Shown here in pieces: positions 18,581-27,212 of a DNA stretch of 33,585 bases. The notes under the pieces were generated by a model. That model had not been told where the DNA came from. It searched no databases and worked only from the letters and a program-made list of their open reading frames with translations. A program made the position numbers and the translations under genes. Position 1 is the first letter of the stretch; each line of letters opens with the position of its first letter. The DNA is from Lachnospiraceae bacterium (lineage in GTDB: Bacteria; Bacillota; Clostridia; Lachnospirales; Lachnospiraceae): assembly GCA_022510685.1 (NCBI GenBank), contig JAFLTA010000031.1, forward strand, positions 1-33,585. The letters run 5' to 3'.

Positions 18581-20761
18581 ATGAGTATCCAATATAACGA
18601 AAAGAGAAAATCATTTTTATTGATGACAGAAAAATCCGCCTATCAGATGAAAGTAGATGAGTATGGTTTTTTGCTGCATCTTTATTATGGAAAACGAACA
18701 AAAGCATCGGCAGAGTTTGTTTTACAGTTTGCAGACCGGGGATTTTCCGGAAATCCTTATGATGTCGGCAGTGACAGGACGTATTCCATGGATGTTCTGC
18801 CACAGGAATTTCCCTGTCGGGGCAACGGAGATTACAGAAATACTTCTCTGCTGGTGGAAAACGGGGATGGATCAACAGGCTGTGACCTTCGATATGTGTC
18901 TCATCAGATTCATTCCGGTAAGTATTCCCTACCCGGAATGCCGGCAGTTTATGCAAATACAGATGAGGCAGACACATTAGAAATTGTATTAAAGGATAAG
19001 ATATCTGACATAGAAGTCACTATACTGTATGGTGTTTTGCCGGAGTGTGATGTGATTACGAGAAGTGTCCTGGTAAAAAATATGGGACAGGATAGGATTT
19101 ATGTTACGAAAGCGGCAGCTGCATGTCTGGATTTTGTGACGGGAGATTTTGATGTCATCAGTTTCTATGGAAGACATGCCATGGAGCGTAATTTCGAAAG
19201 AACGCATGTGGGACACCATACAGTTTCTATTGGCAGCCGCCGAGGAATATCCAGCCATCATTACAATCCGATGATGATTTTAGCTGACGTGGAAACTACA
19301 GAAGATGTGGGGAGTTGTTATGCGATGTCTCTTTTATACAGCGGCGGTTTTGAAGGGACAGTAGAAAAGGATCAGGCGAATCAGACCCGAATGATTTTGG
19401 GATTACAGTCGGAGCAGTTGCGATATCCTGTAAAACCGGGAGATATTTTTGTGGTGCCGGAGGTCATGCTATCGTATAGCAGGGAGGGGTTAAATGGGTT
19501 GTCTTATAATCTGCACCGATGTATTCGTAAGCATGTTTGTCGAGGGCGTTTTCAATTTGGCGAGCGTCCGATTCTCATAAACAGTTGGGAGGCATCTTAT
19601 TTTGACATTGATGGGGATAAGCTTTTCCGGTTGGCAAAAGATGCAGTGGAACTTGGTATCAATATGCTTGTCATGGATGACGGATGGTTTGGAAACAGGG
19701 ATGATGATAATCGTGGACTGGGGGACTGGTTTGTCAATGAGGAAAAGTTGGGAATGCCACTATGTGAACTGATTGACAAGGTAAATGGACTTGGCATGAA
19801 ATTCGGAATATGGTTTGAGCCGGAAGCAGTGAGTGAGGATAGTGAATTGTATCGCAAACATCCGGACTGGGTGATGGCAGTTCCTGGACGCGATCCTGTT
19901 CGGGCACGCTACCAGCTGATATTGGATTTTTCCAGAAAAGAAGTGGTAGATGCGGTATACGAGCAAATGTGTGATATTTTAGAACATAATCATATTGAAT
20001 ATATTAAGTGGGATATGAACCGTGGCATCTATGATGTTTATTCGCATACTGCGGATGAACAGGGAAAGGTACTTTATGATTATGTGCTGGGTCTGTACGA
20101 TTTTTTGGAGCGCATCAATACAAATTATCCACATGTTTTAATTGAGGGGTGCAGTGGCGGAGGCGGACGTTTTGATGCCGGAATGTTGTATTACACTCCG
20201 CAGATTTGGTGCAGTGATAATACAGATGCCATTGATCGTTTGCGAATCCAATACGGAACTTCCTTTGGGTATCCTATATCTGCTGTGGGTTCTCATGTGT
20301 CCGCATCCCCGAATCATCAGACGGGACGGAGTACATCATTTGATACGCGAGGTGTTGTGGCTATGTCAGGAACCTTTGGCTATGAACTGGATTTGACAAA
20401 GATTTCTGACACAGAAAAGGATAAAATCAGGGAACAGGTGGAATGCTACAAAAAACTGAAGCCCTTGATTTGTGAAGGACGGTATTATCGTTTGACAAAT
20501 CCTTTTGCAGATGAGACGGCGGCTTGGCAGTTTGTTTCAGAGGATAAAAGGGAAGTGCTTTTTAATGCCGTACAGCTCGAAATCCATGGCAACATGACAC
20601 CAATCTATGTCAGATTAAAAGGTTTGGAGGAAGGTGCAGTCTACCGTGAAGAAAAGACGGGTAAGCTTTATGCGGCAGAGATATTAACGGAAATCGGCTT
20701 GCCGTTACCGAGTGGGATGCAGGAGTACCGGCATTATCAAATGAAGTTTGTGAAGGAGTGA
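18581..20761 (+). CDS. Alpha-galactosidase (GH36)
   Basis: About 726 residues, normal for GH36 group I alpha-galactosidases. It removes terminal alpha-galactose from raffinose, stachyose or melibiose, here in the cytosol since no signal peptide is present. The nucleophile is D478 in YIKWDMNRG; the acid/base is D546 in CSDNTDAIDR. Other family stretches are MDDGWFGNRDDDNRGLGDW and KFGIWFEPEAV. I chose ATG 18581, with AAGGAG 8 nt upstream, over the longer frame from 18536. It follows the permeases by 54 nt and precedes the GH13_4 gene by 7 nt. Confidence 0.95.
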   Translation: MSIQYNEKRKSFLLMTEKSAYQMKVDEYGFLLHLYYGKRTKASAEFVLQFADRGFSGNPYDVGSDRTYSMDVLPQEFPCRGNGDYRNTSLLVENGDGSTGCDLRYVSHQIHSGKYSLPGMPAVYANTDEADTLEIVLKDKISDIEVTILYGVLPECDVITRSVLVKNMGQDRIYVTKAAAACLDFVTGDFDVISFYGRHAMERNFERTHVGHHTVSIGSRRGISSHHYNPMMILADVETTEDVGSCYAMSLLYSGGFEGTVEKDQANQTRMILGLQSEQLRYPVKPGDIFVVPEVMLSYSREGLNGLSYNLHRCIRKHVCRGRFQFGERPILINSWEASYFDIDGDKLFRLAKDAVELGINMLVMDDGWFGNRDDDNRGLGDWFVNEEKLGMPLCELIDKVNGLGMKFGIWFEPEAVSEDSELYRKHPDWVMAVPGRDPVRARYQLILDFSRKEVVDAVYEQMCDILEHNHIEYIKWDMNRGIYDVYSHTADEQGKVLYDYVLGLYDFLERINTNYPHVLIEGCSGGGGRFDAGMLYYTPQIWCSDNTDAIDRLRIQYGTSFGYPISAVGSHVSASPNHQTGRSTSFDTRGVVAMSGTFGYELDLTKISDTEKDKIREQVECYKKLKPLICEGRYYRLTNPFADETAAWQFVSEDKREVLFNAVQLEIHGNMTPIYVRLKGLEEGAVYREEKTGKLYAAEILTEIGLPLPSGMQEYRHYQMKFVKE

Positions 20762-20768
20762 GACGGAT

Positions 20769-22679
20769 ATGGCAGGAAATCGAAAAGGGAAGGTTGTAGC
20801 GTCGGATGAGAACCGCAGAACGGGAAATAAGGTGAAAGAGCAGGAAGTATATGATGAAGTTTTCAGTACCCGTCTCGCCTGCCATTTTGAAGAATTAAAA
20901 TATTTATATATGGAATTATATGATAATTCTTCCATGTATGCGGAGTTAGAGCAACAGCTAAAATGTTTCTTTGATGAACGGAACCGGGATTTAAAGAAGC
21001 TGGATTTTGAGCGGGAAAAAAGGGCAGACTGGTATAAACAGAATGATATGCTGGGTATGATGCTTTACATTGATAATTTTGCGGGCAATTTGAAGGGGGT
21101 TAAGGAAAAGCTGGATTACCTTGAGAAAAGTAATGTGAATTATGTTCATCTTATGCCGTTTTTGGACACGGTAGAAGGTCGTTCCGATGGTGGATATGCC
21201 GTGAGTGATTTTCGCAAGGTGCAGGAAAAATTGGGTACTATGGAAGATTTGGAAGAATTTACCAATGCGTGCCATCAAAGGAGTATCAGCGTATGTTGTG
21301 ACTTTGTGATGAACCATACTTCGATAGATCATGAATGGGCAAAGAGAGCCTGTGCCGGGGAAGGGGAGTATATGAGCCGGTATTTTTTCTATGACAATGA
21401 CAAAATCCCGCAAGAATATGAGAAGACGGTTCCGCAAGTATTTCCGGAAACTGCCCCGGGTAATTTTACGTATCTGCCGGAATGTAATCACTATGTGATG
21501 ACCACATTTTACACTTATCAATGGGATTTGAACTATCGCAATCCCCGCGTGTTTAACGAGATGATGTACAATTTTTTGTACTTGGCAAACCGAGGAATCG
21601 ATATTATTCGGATTGATGCTGTTCCGTATATCTGGAAGGAGCCGGGAACAAATTGCAGAAATCTTCCCAAAGTGCATACGATTGTACGCATGATGCGGAT
21701 GATTAGTGAAATCGTGTGTCCCGGAGTGCTACTTTTAGGAGAGGTTGTCATGGAGCCGGAAAAGGTAGTACCCTATTTTGGGAATGTAGAAAAGCCGGAG
21801 TGCCACATGCTTTACAATGTGACGACAATGGCCACTACATGGCATACTGTTGCTACAAGAGATGTTCGCCTGCTGAAAAAACAGCTTGACAGTATCAATG
21901 GTCTTCCCAAAGAGTATGTATTTTTGAACTATCTTCGGTGCCATGATGACATTGGATGGGGACTGGACTATGTCACACTGGCGCAGGAAGGAATTGGCGA
22001 GGTTTCCCACAAAAAATATTTGAACGACTACTTTTTGGGAAATGCAGGAGAGAGTAATAGTCGGGGAGAACTTTATAACTATGATCCGGTGACAGGTGAC
22101 GCCAGATTTTGCGGGACAACAGCATCTCTTTGTGGTGTGGAAAAAGCTGGATTTGAAGAGAATCCGGTTGCAATGGCGAAGGCAATTGATTTGGTGATTA
22201 CTCTGCATGCATATATGTTTATGCAATCCGGAATACCTATTTTGTACAGTGGCGATGAAATTGGACAGATCAATGATTATACATACAAGAAAAATCCCGA
22301 TAAAGCACAGGATTCCAGATACCTTCACCGAGGTCCCATGATTTGGGAGAATGCAGAGCGTGTGACGGACAAAGAGAGTGTCGAAGGCAGGATTTTCGGA
22401 CGCTTGAATCAGTTGGAAAAGTTGCGAAAAAAGCATAAAGCCTTTGTCTCTTATGCAGATACCCGGACACTGGAAACGTATGAACAGAGCATTCTTGCCA
22501 TGGAAAGATATTTTGAGGGAGAAAAAATCATAGGACTTTTTAACTTCAGCGAGTTTGATAAGACTGCATGGATCAATGAAGAAGATGGTGTGTATGAGGA
22601 CTTGCTCACAGGACAGGAACTGCAGGCAAAGGGGGTAAATGTGCCGGCGTATGGTTATTTCTGGTTAAAGAAAAAATAG
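20769..22679 (+). CDS. Amylosucrase-like glycoside hydrolase (GH13_4)
   Basis: 636 residues, close to amylosucrases, which act on sucrose by glucosyl transfer or hydrolysis. Matching features: a helical N-terminal domain, YVHLMPFLDTVEGRSDGGYAV, region I DFVMNHTS, region II GIDIIRIDAV with nucleophile D283, region III LLGEVV with acid E325, and region IV LRCHDDIGW. No signal peptide. A ribosome binding site overlaps the end of the alpha-galactosidase gene. Context: alpha-galactosidase turns raffinose into galactose and sucrose, and this enzyme would process the sucrose. Whether it polymerises or only hydrolyses or phosphorolyses cannot be read from sequence; sucrose hydrolase of the same subfamily is possible. 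Confidence 0.9.
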   Translation: MAGNRKGKVVASDENRRTGNKVKEQEVYDEVFSTRLACHFEELKYLYMELYDNSSMYAELEQQLKCFFDERNRDLKKLDFEREKRADWYKQNDMLGMMLYIDNFAGNLKGVKEKLDYLEKSNVNYVHLMPFLDTVEGRSDGGYAVSDFRKVQEKLGTMEDLEEFTNACHQRSISVCCDFVMNHTSIDHEWAKRACAGEGEYMSRYFFYDNDKIPQEYEKTVPQVFPETAPGNFTYLPECNHYVMTTFYTYQWDLNYRNPRVFNEMMYNFLYLANRGIDIIRIDAVPYIWKEPGTNCRNLPKVHTIVRMMRMISEIVCPGVLLLGEVVMEPEKVVPYFGNVEKPECHMLYNVTTMATTWHTVATRDVRLLKKQLDSINGLPKEYVFLNYLRCHDDIGWGLDYVTLAQEGIGEVSHKKYLNDYFLGNAGESNSRGELYNYDPVTGDARFCGTTASLCGVEKAGFEENPVAMAKAIDLVITLHAYMFMQSGIPILYSGDEIGQINDYTYKKNPDKAQDSRYLHRGPMIWENAERVTDKESVEGRIFGRLNQLEKLRKKHKAFVSYADTRTLETYEQSILAMERYFEGEKIIGLFNFSEFDKTAWINEEDGVYEDLLTGQELQAKGVNVPAYGYFWLKKK

Positions 22680-22713
22680 AAAATTCAGGTGGTTATCCAA
22701 AGTAGAAATTGGC

Positions 22714-22742
22714 TTGATGTATTGTACTGTTCATGGTAAAAT
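22714..22742 (+). promoter_or_regulatory. Promoter-like element upstream of a hairpin leader
   Basis: TTGATG (22714-22719), 17-nt spacer, TAAAAT (22737-22742). It would transcribe the hairpin region that follows and then the aminopeptidase gene. Confidence 0.45.
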
Positions 22743-22822
22743 AAACGCAAGAATGCGTTTATCTTGCGAGAACTTCGTTCTCAGTATGTGCAAAAAGCAT
22801 GCACAGGGATTATGGTAAAATA
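22733..22822 (+). repeat. Hairpin cluster bounded by a direct repeat
   Basis: ATGGTAAAATA occurs at 22733-22743 and again about 78 nt later (around 22812-22822). Between them are ATAAACGC-GCGTTTAT and CGCAAGA-TCTTGCG, which overlap and exclude each other, then GAGAAC-TTC-GTTCTC, then TGTGC-GCACA. Competing hairpins resemble an attenuator, but a mobile palindromic unit is equally possible. The surrounding 295-nt gap has no gene. Confidence 0.55.
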
Positions 22823-22895
22823 GAAATACAATTACCGGAGACTTGAATCAATTCACACTGGGTAACTAATGTTTTTATTATGTGAAAGTGGTTTG

Positions 22896-22938
22896 AAACA
22901 GGGCAGGGCTGATATCAAATCAGTTCTGTCCTTGTTTT
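22896..22938 (+). terminator. Terminator-like hairpin before the aminopeptidase gene
   Basis: An imperfect stem of about 17 bp (AAACAGGGCAGGGCTGAT with ATCAGTTCTGTCCTTGTTT, one bulge) with TTTT at its end. It may end the sugar operon or attenuate the next gene. Confidence 0.6.
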
Positions 22939-22974
22939 GACCCGGGTATAATTATATTCATCTAGGAGGATAGT

Positions 22975-24234
22975 ATGGCAACGGCTAAAGATTTGCTCAC
23001 ATTTATCAAGGAAAGTCCCAGCGCCTTTCATGTGATATCCAATATGGAAAAAGAGTTGTCCATAGCAGGATTTCACTATTTGCCGGAGGGGCACAAATGG
23101 GATATCCAATATGGAGAGAGTTATTACACGAAGCGTAATGATACATCTCTGATCGCATGGCGTATGCCGGAAAAAGAAGCGAGGGGGTTTCATATTGCTG
23201 CTGCTCACAGTGATTCGCCGGCTTTTTTAGTGAAAGAGAATCCGGAGGTTGCGGGAGGACAGTATATTCGTCTTAATACAGAGAAATACGGCGGGATGAT
23301 TTTGTCTACATGGCTCGACCGTCCGTTGTCTGTGGCAGGGAGAGTGAGTATTGCCGGTGAAAACGGAGTGGAGAGCAGGTTGGTGCATATTGATAGGGAT
23401 TTGTTGGTGATTCCCAGCCTAGCCATTCACATGGAGCGGAAATTAAATGCCGGTTATGAATACAACGCACAGAAAGATATGTTACCGATTTTTACCGAGA
23501 AGGAAGGAAAATCTTTTCGGGAACTGGTGGCTGAGTATGCCGGAGTTGAGCCGGATGAGATTTTAGGGCAGGAGTTATATCTGTATGTGAGGGATGAGGG
23601 ACATATCATCGGCAGGGACGAGGAGTGGCTCATGTCACCGAGGTTGGATGATTTACAATGTGTGTATGGCATTTTGCAGGGATTGAAAAGTAAAAAACCT
23701 TCTGAATATATTTCCATGGCTGCCATATTTCACAATGAGGAGGTGGGCAGTACGACAAGACAGGGAGCGGATTCTACCTTTTTGTCCGATGTTCTCGCAT
23801 GGATTGGAGAAGCTTTGGGGATGGGAGATGGGGAGCGCAGAAGAATGATAGTCGGCAGCTTTTTGATTTCTGCTGATAATGCCCACGGTGTTCATCCTGC
23901 TCACAAAGAAAAAGCCGACCCCACCAATCAGCCGGTGCTCAATGGTGGAGTCGTAATAAAGTTTCATGGCAATCAAAAATATACTTCCGATGCCATGACG
24001 GCAGGAACTTTGCGTTTACTTTGTAAAGAGGCGGGTATCTCCAGCCAGACGTATCATAATCGTTCTGATATTGCCGGGGGCTCTACCCTGGGAAATATTT
24101 CCGTTTCCCATGTGTCAGTGCCTTCCGTTGATATCGGACTCGCCCAGTTGGCTATGCATTCTGCCATGGAAACGGCGGGAAGCAGAGATTTGGATGATTT
24201 CATCCGATTGCTGACTGTGTATTATGGGAAATAG
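22975..24234 (+). CDS. M18 family aminopeptidase (aspartyl-type)
   Basis: 419 residues, typical of M18 zinc aminopeptidases that trim N-terminal acidic or neutral residues from peptides in the cytosol. Motifs: AAHSDSPAF with H78 as metal ligand, RLDDLQC with bridging Asp, FHNEEVGSTTRQGADS with catalytic and metal Glu, and SADNAHGVHPAH. AGGAGG lies 6 nt before ATG. It is convergent with the sleC-like gene fragment, 36 nt away, with no clear terminator between. Confidence 0.94.
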   Translation: MATAKDLLTFIKESPSAFHVISNMEKELSIAGFHYLPEGHKWDIQYGESYYTKRNDTSLIAWRMPEKEARGFHIAAAHSDSPAFLVKENPEVAGGQYIRLNTEKYGGMILSTWLDRPLSVAGRVSIAGENGVESRLVHIDRDLLVIPSLAIHMERKLNAGYEYNAQKDMLPIFTEKEGKSFRELVAEYAGVEPDEILGQELYLYVRDEGHIIGRDEEWLMSPRLDDLQCVYGILQGLKSKKPSEYISMAAIFHNEEVGSTTRQGADSTFLSDVLAWIGEALGMGDGERRRMIVGSFLISADNAHGVHPAHKEKADPTNQPVLNGGVVIKFHGNQKYTSDAMTAGTLRLLCKEAGISSQTYHNRSDIAGGSTLGNISVSHVSVPSVDIGLAQLAMHSAMETAGSRDLDDFIRLLTVYYGK

Positions 24235-24270
24235 GTTGAAAATGTGCCGTTGGTGTAGGTGGTATAGGGA

Positions 24271-25044
24271 TTACTGTAATTCCGCGATACGGCTGACTCC
24301 CACATAAATCTGGCTGATTTTATACCAGGTAGGATAGTCCACAATACCGGACTGGGGAAGGTTAAATACCTTTTGGAATACCTTGACTGCCTCTGCCGTC
24401 TTCGGACCAAAGATACCGTCAGCCGTAATTTTGGGAATGAGAGGATAGGCGCCGGCAATGGTATTTAGTTGGTTTTGCATCTGCCGCACTTTCTGTCCTC
24501 TGCTGCCGTTGGTCAGGTTGGAGCCGGGCCAGGAGGAAGGTACTCCGGAAATTTCTTCCGAGGTGTTGATATACATGGAATTGCCATAGAAATACCGGAT
24601 GATTTCAATGGCAGAGTAACCTCTGTCTCCCAGAGTTTTGGATTCCCATTGACGCATCCAGTTTGGACAGGATACTTGTTTACCGTCACAATATTGTGTT
24701 AAAATCGGCTGTGTCACGTTGGGACGTGCCAGAAAATTGGTGAAAATGGAATCCACTACTTGTGAGATGGATTCATAAATATTTCTGCCGGCAATCCATT
24801 TCTGATCATATGCCGTGGACGAGGTGATAGTGAAATCATACTTTTTGTTCCGGTACCACTCCGTATACACACGGTTCAACGTAAAGGATTGGATGGCGAG
24901 TACGTTGGCGATGATGGTTGCTTCCGGCCAGGTTGCATATATTTCACTGGAGGCAACGTTTTTGATATAATCTTTATATTTGACATAATGATTTTTGGCG
25001 GAGGAGTCCGAAGGTGGTCCGTCATGGACGATTACGTATTCGGG
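24271..25044 (-). pseudogene. sleC: sleC-like cortex-lytic enzyme, 3' half (interrupted gene)
   Basis: 256 codons from EYVIVHDGPP to ISQIYVGVSRIAELQ. This is the enzymatic core and C-terminal peptidoglycan-binding domain (TADGIFGPKTAEAVKVFQ) of SleC-type spore cortex-lytic enzymes, which degrade cortex peptidoglycan at germination. Family-typical stretches include YIKNVASSEIYATWPEA and FTLNRVYTEWYR. The open frame continues upstream on the minus strand, but those residues come from the inserted element and do not resemble the family. No start codon with a ribosome binding site opens this half. Its missing N-terminal part lies at 30255-30749. The gene symbol is by family resemblance; Lachnospiraceae often carry several paralogues. 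Confidence 0.88.
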
Positions 25045-25057
25045 GGCTGGTGTTTGA
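25042..25057 (+). other. Left attachment junction (core GGGG plus inverted repeat)
   Basis: Core GGGG 25042-25045, one extra G, then the left inverted repeat CTGGTGTTTGA at 25047-25057. Joined to the right end in a circle, the arms would lie symmetrically around a 6-nt spacer AGGGGG whose centre is GG, as expected of a serine-recombinase attP with a central dinucleotide. Confidence 0.7.
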
Positions 25058-25088
25058 TAGATTGATGGTAGTAGAACGGGGGAGTACA

Positions 25089-26480
25089 ATGAGTGATGAT
25101 AGTCGCAGCCGCGGCAAAAAAAGGCTTGAGCGGGAGAAGAAAGAGCGAAAGTCCAGGCGCAAAGAAAGAAGGATGCTGGAGAAACAACAAAATGCGGGCA
25201 GAAGGAAGCGCAAAGAGCTGACTGCATGGGAAAAATTAGATAATACGGCGAATTTATTTCCGGCGATTGCAACGCATAATATGACCAATGTATATCGAAT
25301 CAGTGTAACATTGACGGAACATATTGAACGAGATTTATTGCAGCAGGCACTGGATGAAATCCTCCCGAAATTTGATACATTCCGTGTACGCATGCGCAGG
25401 GGGATTTTTTGGAATTATTTTGAGACAAACCATAAAAGTCCGCCGTTGGTGGAAATTGAACAGACGTACCCTTGTGGCTTCATTGAGGCATATGAAAATA
25501 GCGGATATTTATTCCGGGTGAGTTATTATCGGAACCGGATAAATTTAGAGGTTTTTCATGTGCTGGCAGATGGGATGGGCGGTATGAATTTCTTGCGGGA
25601 ACTGACTTACCGATACTTGCAGCTGGCGCATCCGGATGAGGATTTCGGGGGACAGGAAGGTTTGTCGGATGCCACATCGCTGAATACAGAGGACAGTTAT
25701 CTCAAATATTACAAGCGAAGCCATGCCAAAGGATATAAAACGGCACGCGCCGTGGAAGTTAAGGGAGAACATTTGTCATCGGGAGAGATGGGAGTTATTC
25801 ATGGAAGCATGCCTTTGGCTCAAGTGAAAGAGGTGTGCCGTAAATGGGACATTAGCATTAATGAGTATTTGACGGCAGTTTTTATTTACAGCATATATAA
25901 GGAATATTTGAAAGGAATGCCGTCTATACGTCCGATAGCAGTAGCAGTTCCGGTAAATTTAAGACCCTATTTTGATTCTGTGACGACGAGAAATTTCTTT
26001 GTGATGGTGAGTGCTTTATTTCAGCCGGAGCGTACTTCCTATACCTTTGAGGAGGTGCGTGATATCGTGGTGAAAAGCTTGCGGGAACAGATTAATCAGG
26101 AGCATCTGGAAAAATTATTTTCTTACAATGTCTCCAATCAGAAAAATATTTTTTTGCGCTCTGTTCCCATGATGGTTAAAGTCATGGCGATGCGTTTTGT
26201 GTATCGTTCTACTGCGCGGGCGAATACCAGTACATTGACAAACATCGGTAATTTTCAGGTAGAGGAAGCCTATCGAAAGTATATCAATAAGTTTCACGGG
26301 ATGATTGCCATGTCTACGGCTCAAAATATAAAAGCATTGGTATGTTCCTATAACGGAGAACTGACATTAAATTTTACTTCCGTTTTAAGAGACGTATCCA
26401 TTCAGCGCAGGGTATTTCGTAAATTAGTAGAGGATGGGATATCCGTGACAATACAAAGTAATGGAGTGTATTATGGATAA
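25089..26480 (+). CDS. Condensation-domain acyltransferase (alcohol acetyltransferase-like)
   Basis: 463 residues. It belongs by pattern to the chloramphenicol-acetyltransferase/condensation superfamily: the active-site HxxxDG is HVLADG (H157, D161), and VPVNLRPYFDS is typical of the WS/DGAT and alcohol acetyltransferase branch. The first 50 residues are extremely basic (RGKKRLEREKKERKSRRKERR). I chose ATG 25089, with GGGGGAG 4 nt upstream; the longer frame from 25014 crosses the element boundary into sleC. Its stop overlaps the next gene. The acyl donor and acceptor are unknown. Only 43 nt separate it from the element end, so its promoter may lie outside the element or be created in the circular form. 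Confidence 0.8.
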   Translation: MSDDSRSRGKKRLEREKKERKSRRKERRMLEKQQNAGRRKRKELTAWEKLDNTANLFPAIATHNMTNVYRISVTLTEHIERDLLQQALDEILPKFDTFRVRMRRGIFWNYFETNHKSPPLVEIEQTYPCGFIEAYENSGYLFRVSYYRNRINLEVFHVLADGMGGMNFLRELTYRYLQLAHPDEDFGGQEGLSDATSLNTEDSYLKYYKRSHAKGYKTARAVEVKGEHLSSGEMGVIHGSMPLAQVKEVCRKWDISINEYLTAVFIYSIYKEYLKGMPSIRPIAVAVPVNLRPYFDSVTTRNFFVMVSALFQPERTSYTFEEVRDIVVKSLREQINQEHLEKLFSYNVSNQKNIFLRSVPMMVKVMAMRFVYRSTARANTSTLTNIGNFQVEEAYRKYINKFHGMIAMSTAQNIKALVCSYNGELTLNFTSVLRDVSIQRRVFRKLVEDGISVTIQSNGVYYG

Positions 26481-27147
26481 AAATTATTGTAAAACCTGTA
26501 ATATGATAATAGCTGACAAAACGGATGTCTGCCTGTTTTGCGGGAGGGTACTGACAAAGGGAGATGATGAGAATCCGGTGAATATGTATCCTGCTATTTA
26601 TCAGAGGACGCGAATGGCAAAACGGATTGTCTGGATTGCCACTTTTGTCCTGATATTCGTACAGGTATTATTATTTCTTTTCAATTATTATCTGGATAGG
26701 AAGGGAATCTGGTCCTATATTACAGGAGTCAGTATTTTGTATACTATCATATTGTTGCATTATATGGTTTTATGGAAAAGAAACTATATACGCAAATTGT
26801 TTATGGTTGCCTTTTATTCCATTTTATTGTTGTTGGCATTAGACGGAGTCACGGGATTTCCCGGTTGGTCTGTGCGTTATGGATTACCCTGCAGTATTTT
26901 TGCGTTGGACGGCATTTTGTTTATTGGAATGCTTGTAGACAGGGCAAACTGGACAAGTTATTTGTTGGTACAGGTATTTGCGCTGATTTTGGGAGTGGTA
27001 AATCTGGTGCTGTATCTTTGTGGTGTGGCAGGCAGTGCCCTTTTGGTATGGCTTGCGTTTTTGCTCACTATTTTATTGTTTGGAGGTTCCATGTTGGTGG
27101 GTGCCCGTAAGGCAGAGAGTGAGCTGCGAAGGCGATTTTATATATAG
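26473..27147 (+). CDS. Zinc-ribbon six-helix membrane protein (DUF6320-like)
   Basis: 224 residues. The N-terminal zinc ribbon is CKTCNMIIADKTDVCLFC, two CxxC pairs. About six hydrophobic helices follow (from IVWIATFVLIFVQVLLFLF to LALFLLTILLFG-like segments), then a basic tail. ATG 26473 is preceded by GGAG and overlaps the acyltransferase stop by 8 nt, so the two are coupled. The pattern resembles the family I know as DUF6320, found beside condensation-type acyltransferases and hydrolases; the family name is from memory. It probably supports a membrane-associated acyl-transfer step. Confidence 0.75.
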   Translation: MDKNYCKTCNMIIADKTDVCLFCGRVLTKGDDENPVNMYPAIYQRTRMAKRIVWIATFVLIFVQVLLFLFNYYLDRKGIWSYITGVSILYTIILLHYMVLWKRNYIRKLFMVAFYSILLLLALDGVTGFPGWSVRYGLPCSIFALDGILFIGMLVDRANWTSYLLVQVFALILGVVNLVLYLCGVAGSALLVWLAFLLTILLFGGSMLVGARKAESELRRRFYI

Positions 27148-27212
27148 CGAATGACGGGAAAGACACTTTTGGTCAGTGAGATTATATTTTTACAGTATAT
27201 GGAGGAAACAGT

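Noticed and set aside
20991-22436. Long minus-strand frames opposite the GH13_4 gene (228 and 233 codons)
   Set aside because: Antisense shadows with His/Ile/Cys-rich composition and no recognisable domain; the plus-strand enzyme has all catalytic motifs.
22733-22822. CRISPR array or tandem repeat
   Set aside because: Only two copies of a short repeat, with hairpins rather than spacers between; no cas genes in the window.
24943-24971. Definite plus-strand promoter inside sleC (TTCACT-17-TATAAT)
   Set aside because: It lies in coding sequence of the opposite strand and the -35 is only 4/6, so I mention it only as a possible source of cargo expression.
25014-25088. Upstream extension of the acyltransferase frame to ATG 25014
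   Set aside because: It crosses the element boundary into sleC sequence and lacks a ribosome site; ATG 25089 has GGGGGAG upstream.
25045-25272. N-terminal part of the longer minus-strand frame over the sleC 3' half
   Set aside because: These 77 codons are antisense to the acyltransferase gene, do not resemble SleC and have no ribosome site; they come from the inserted element.
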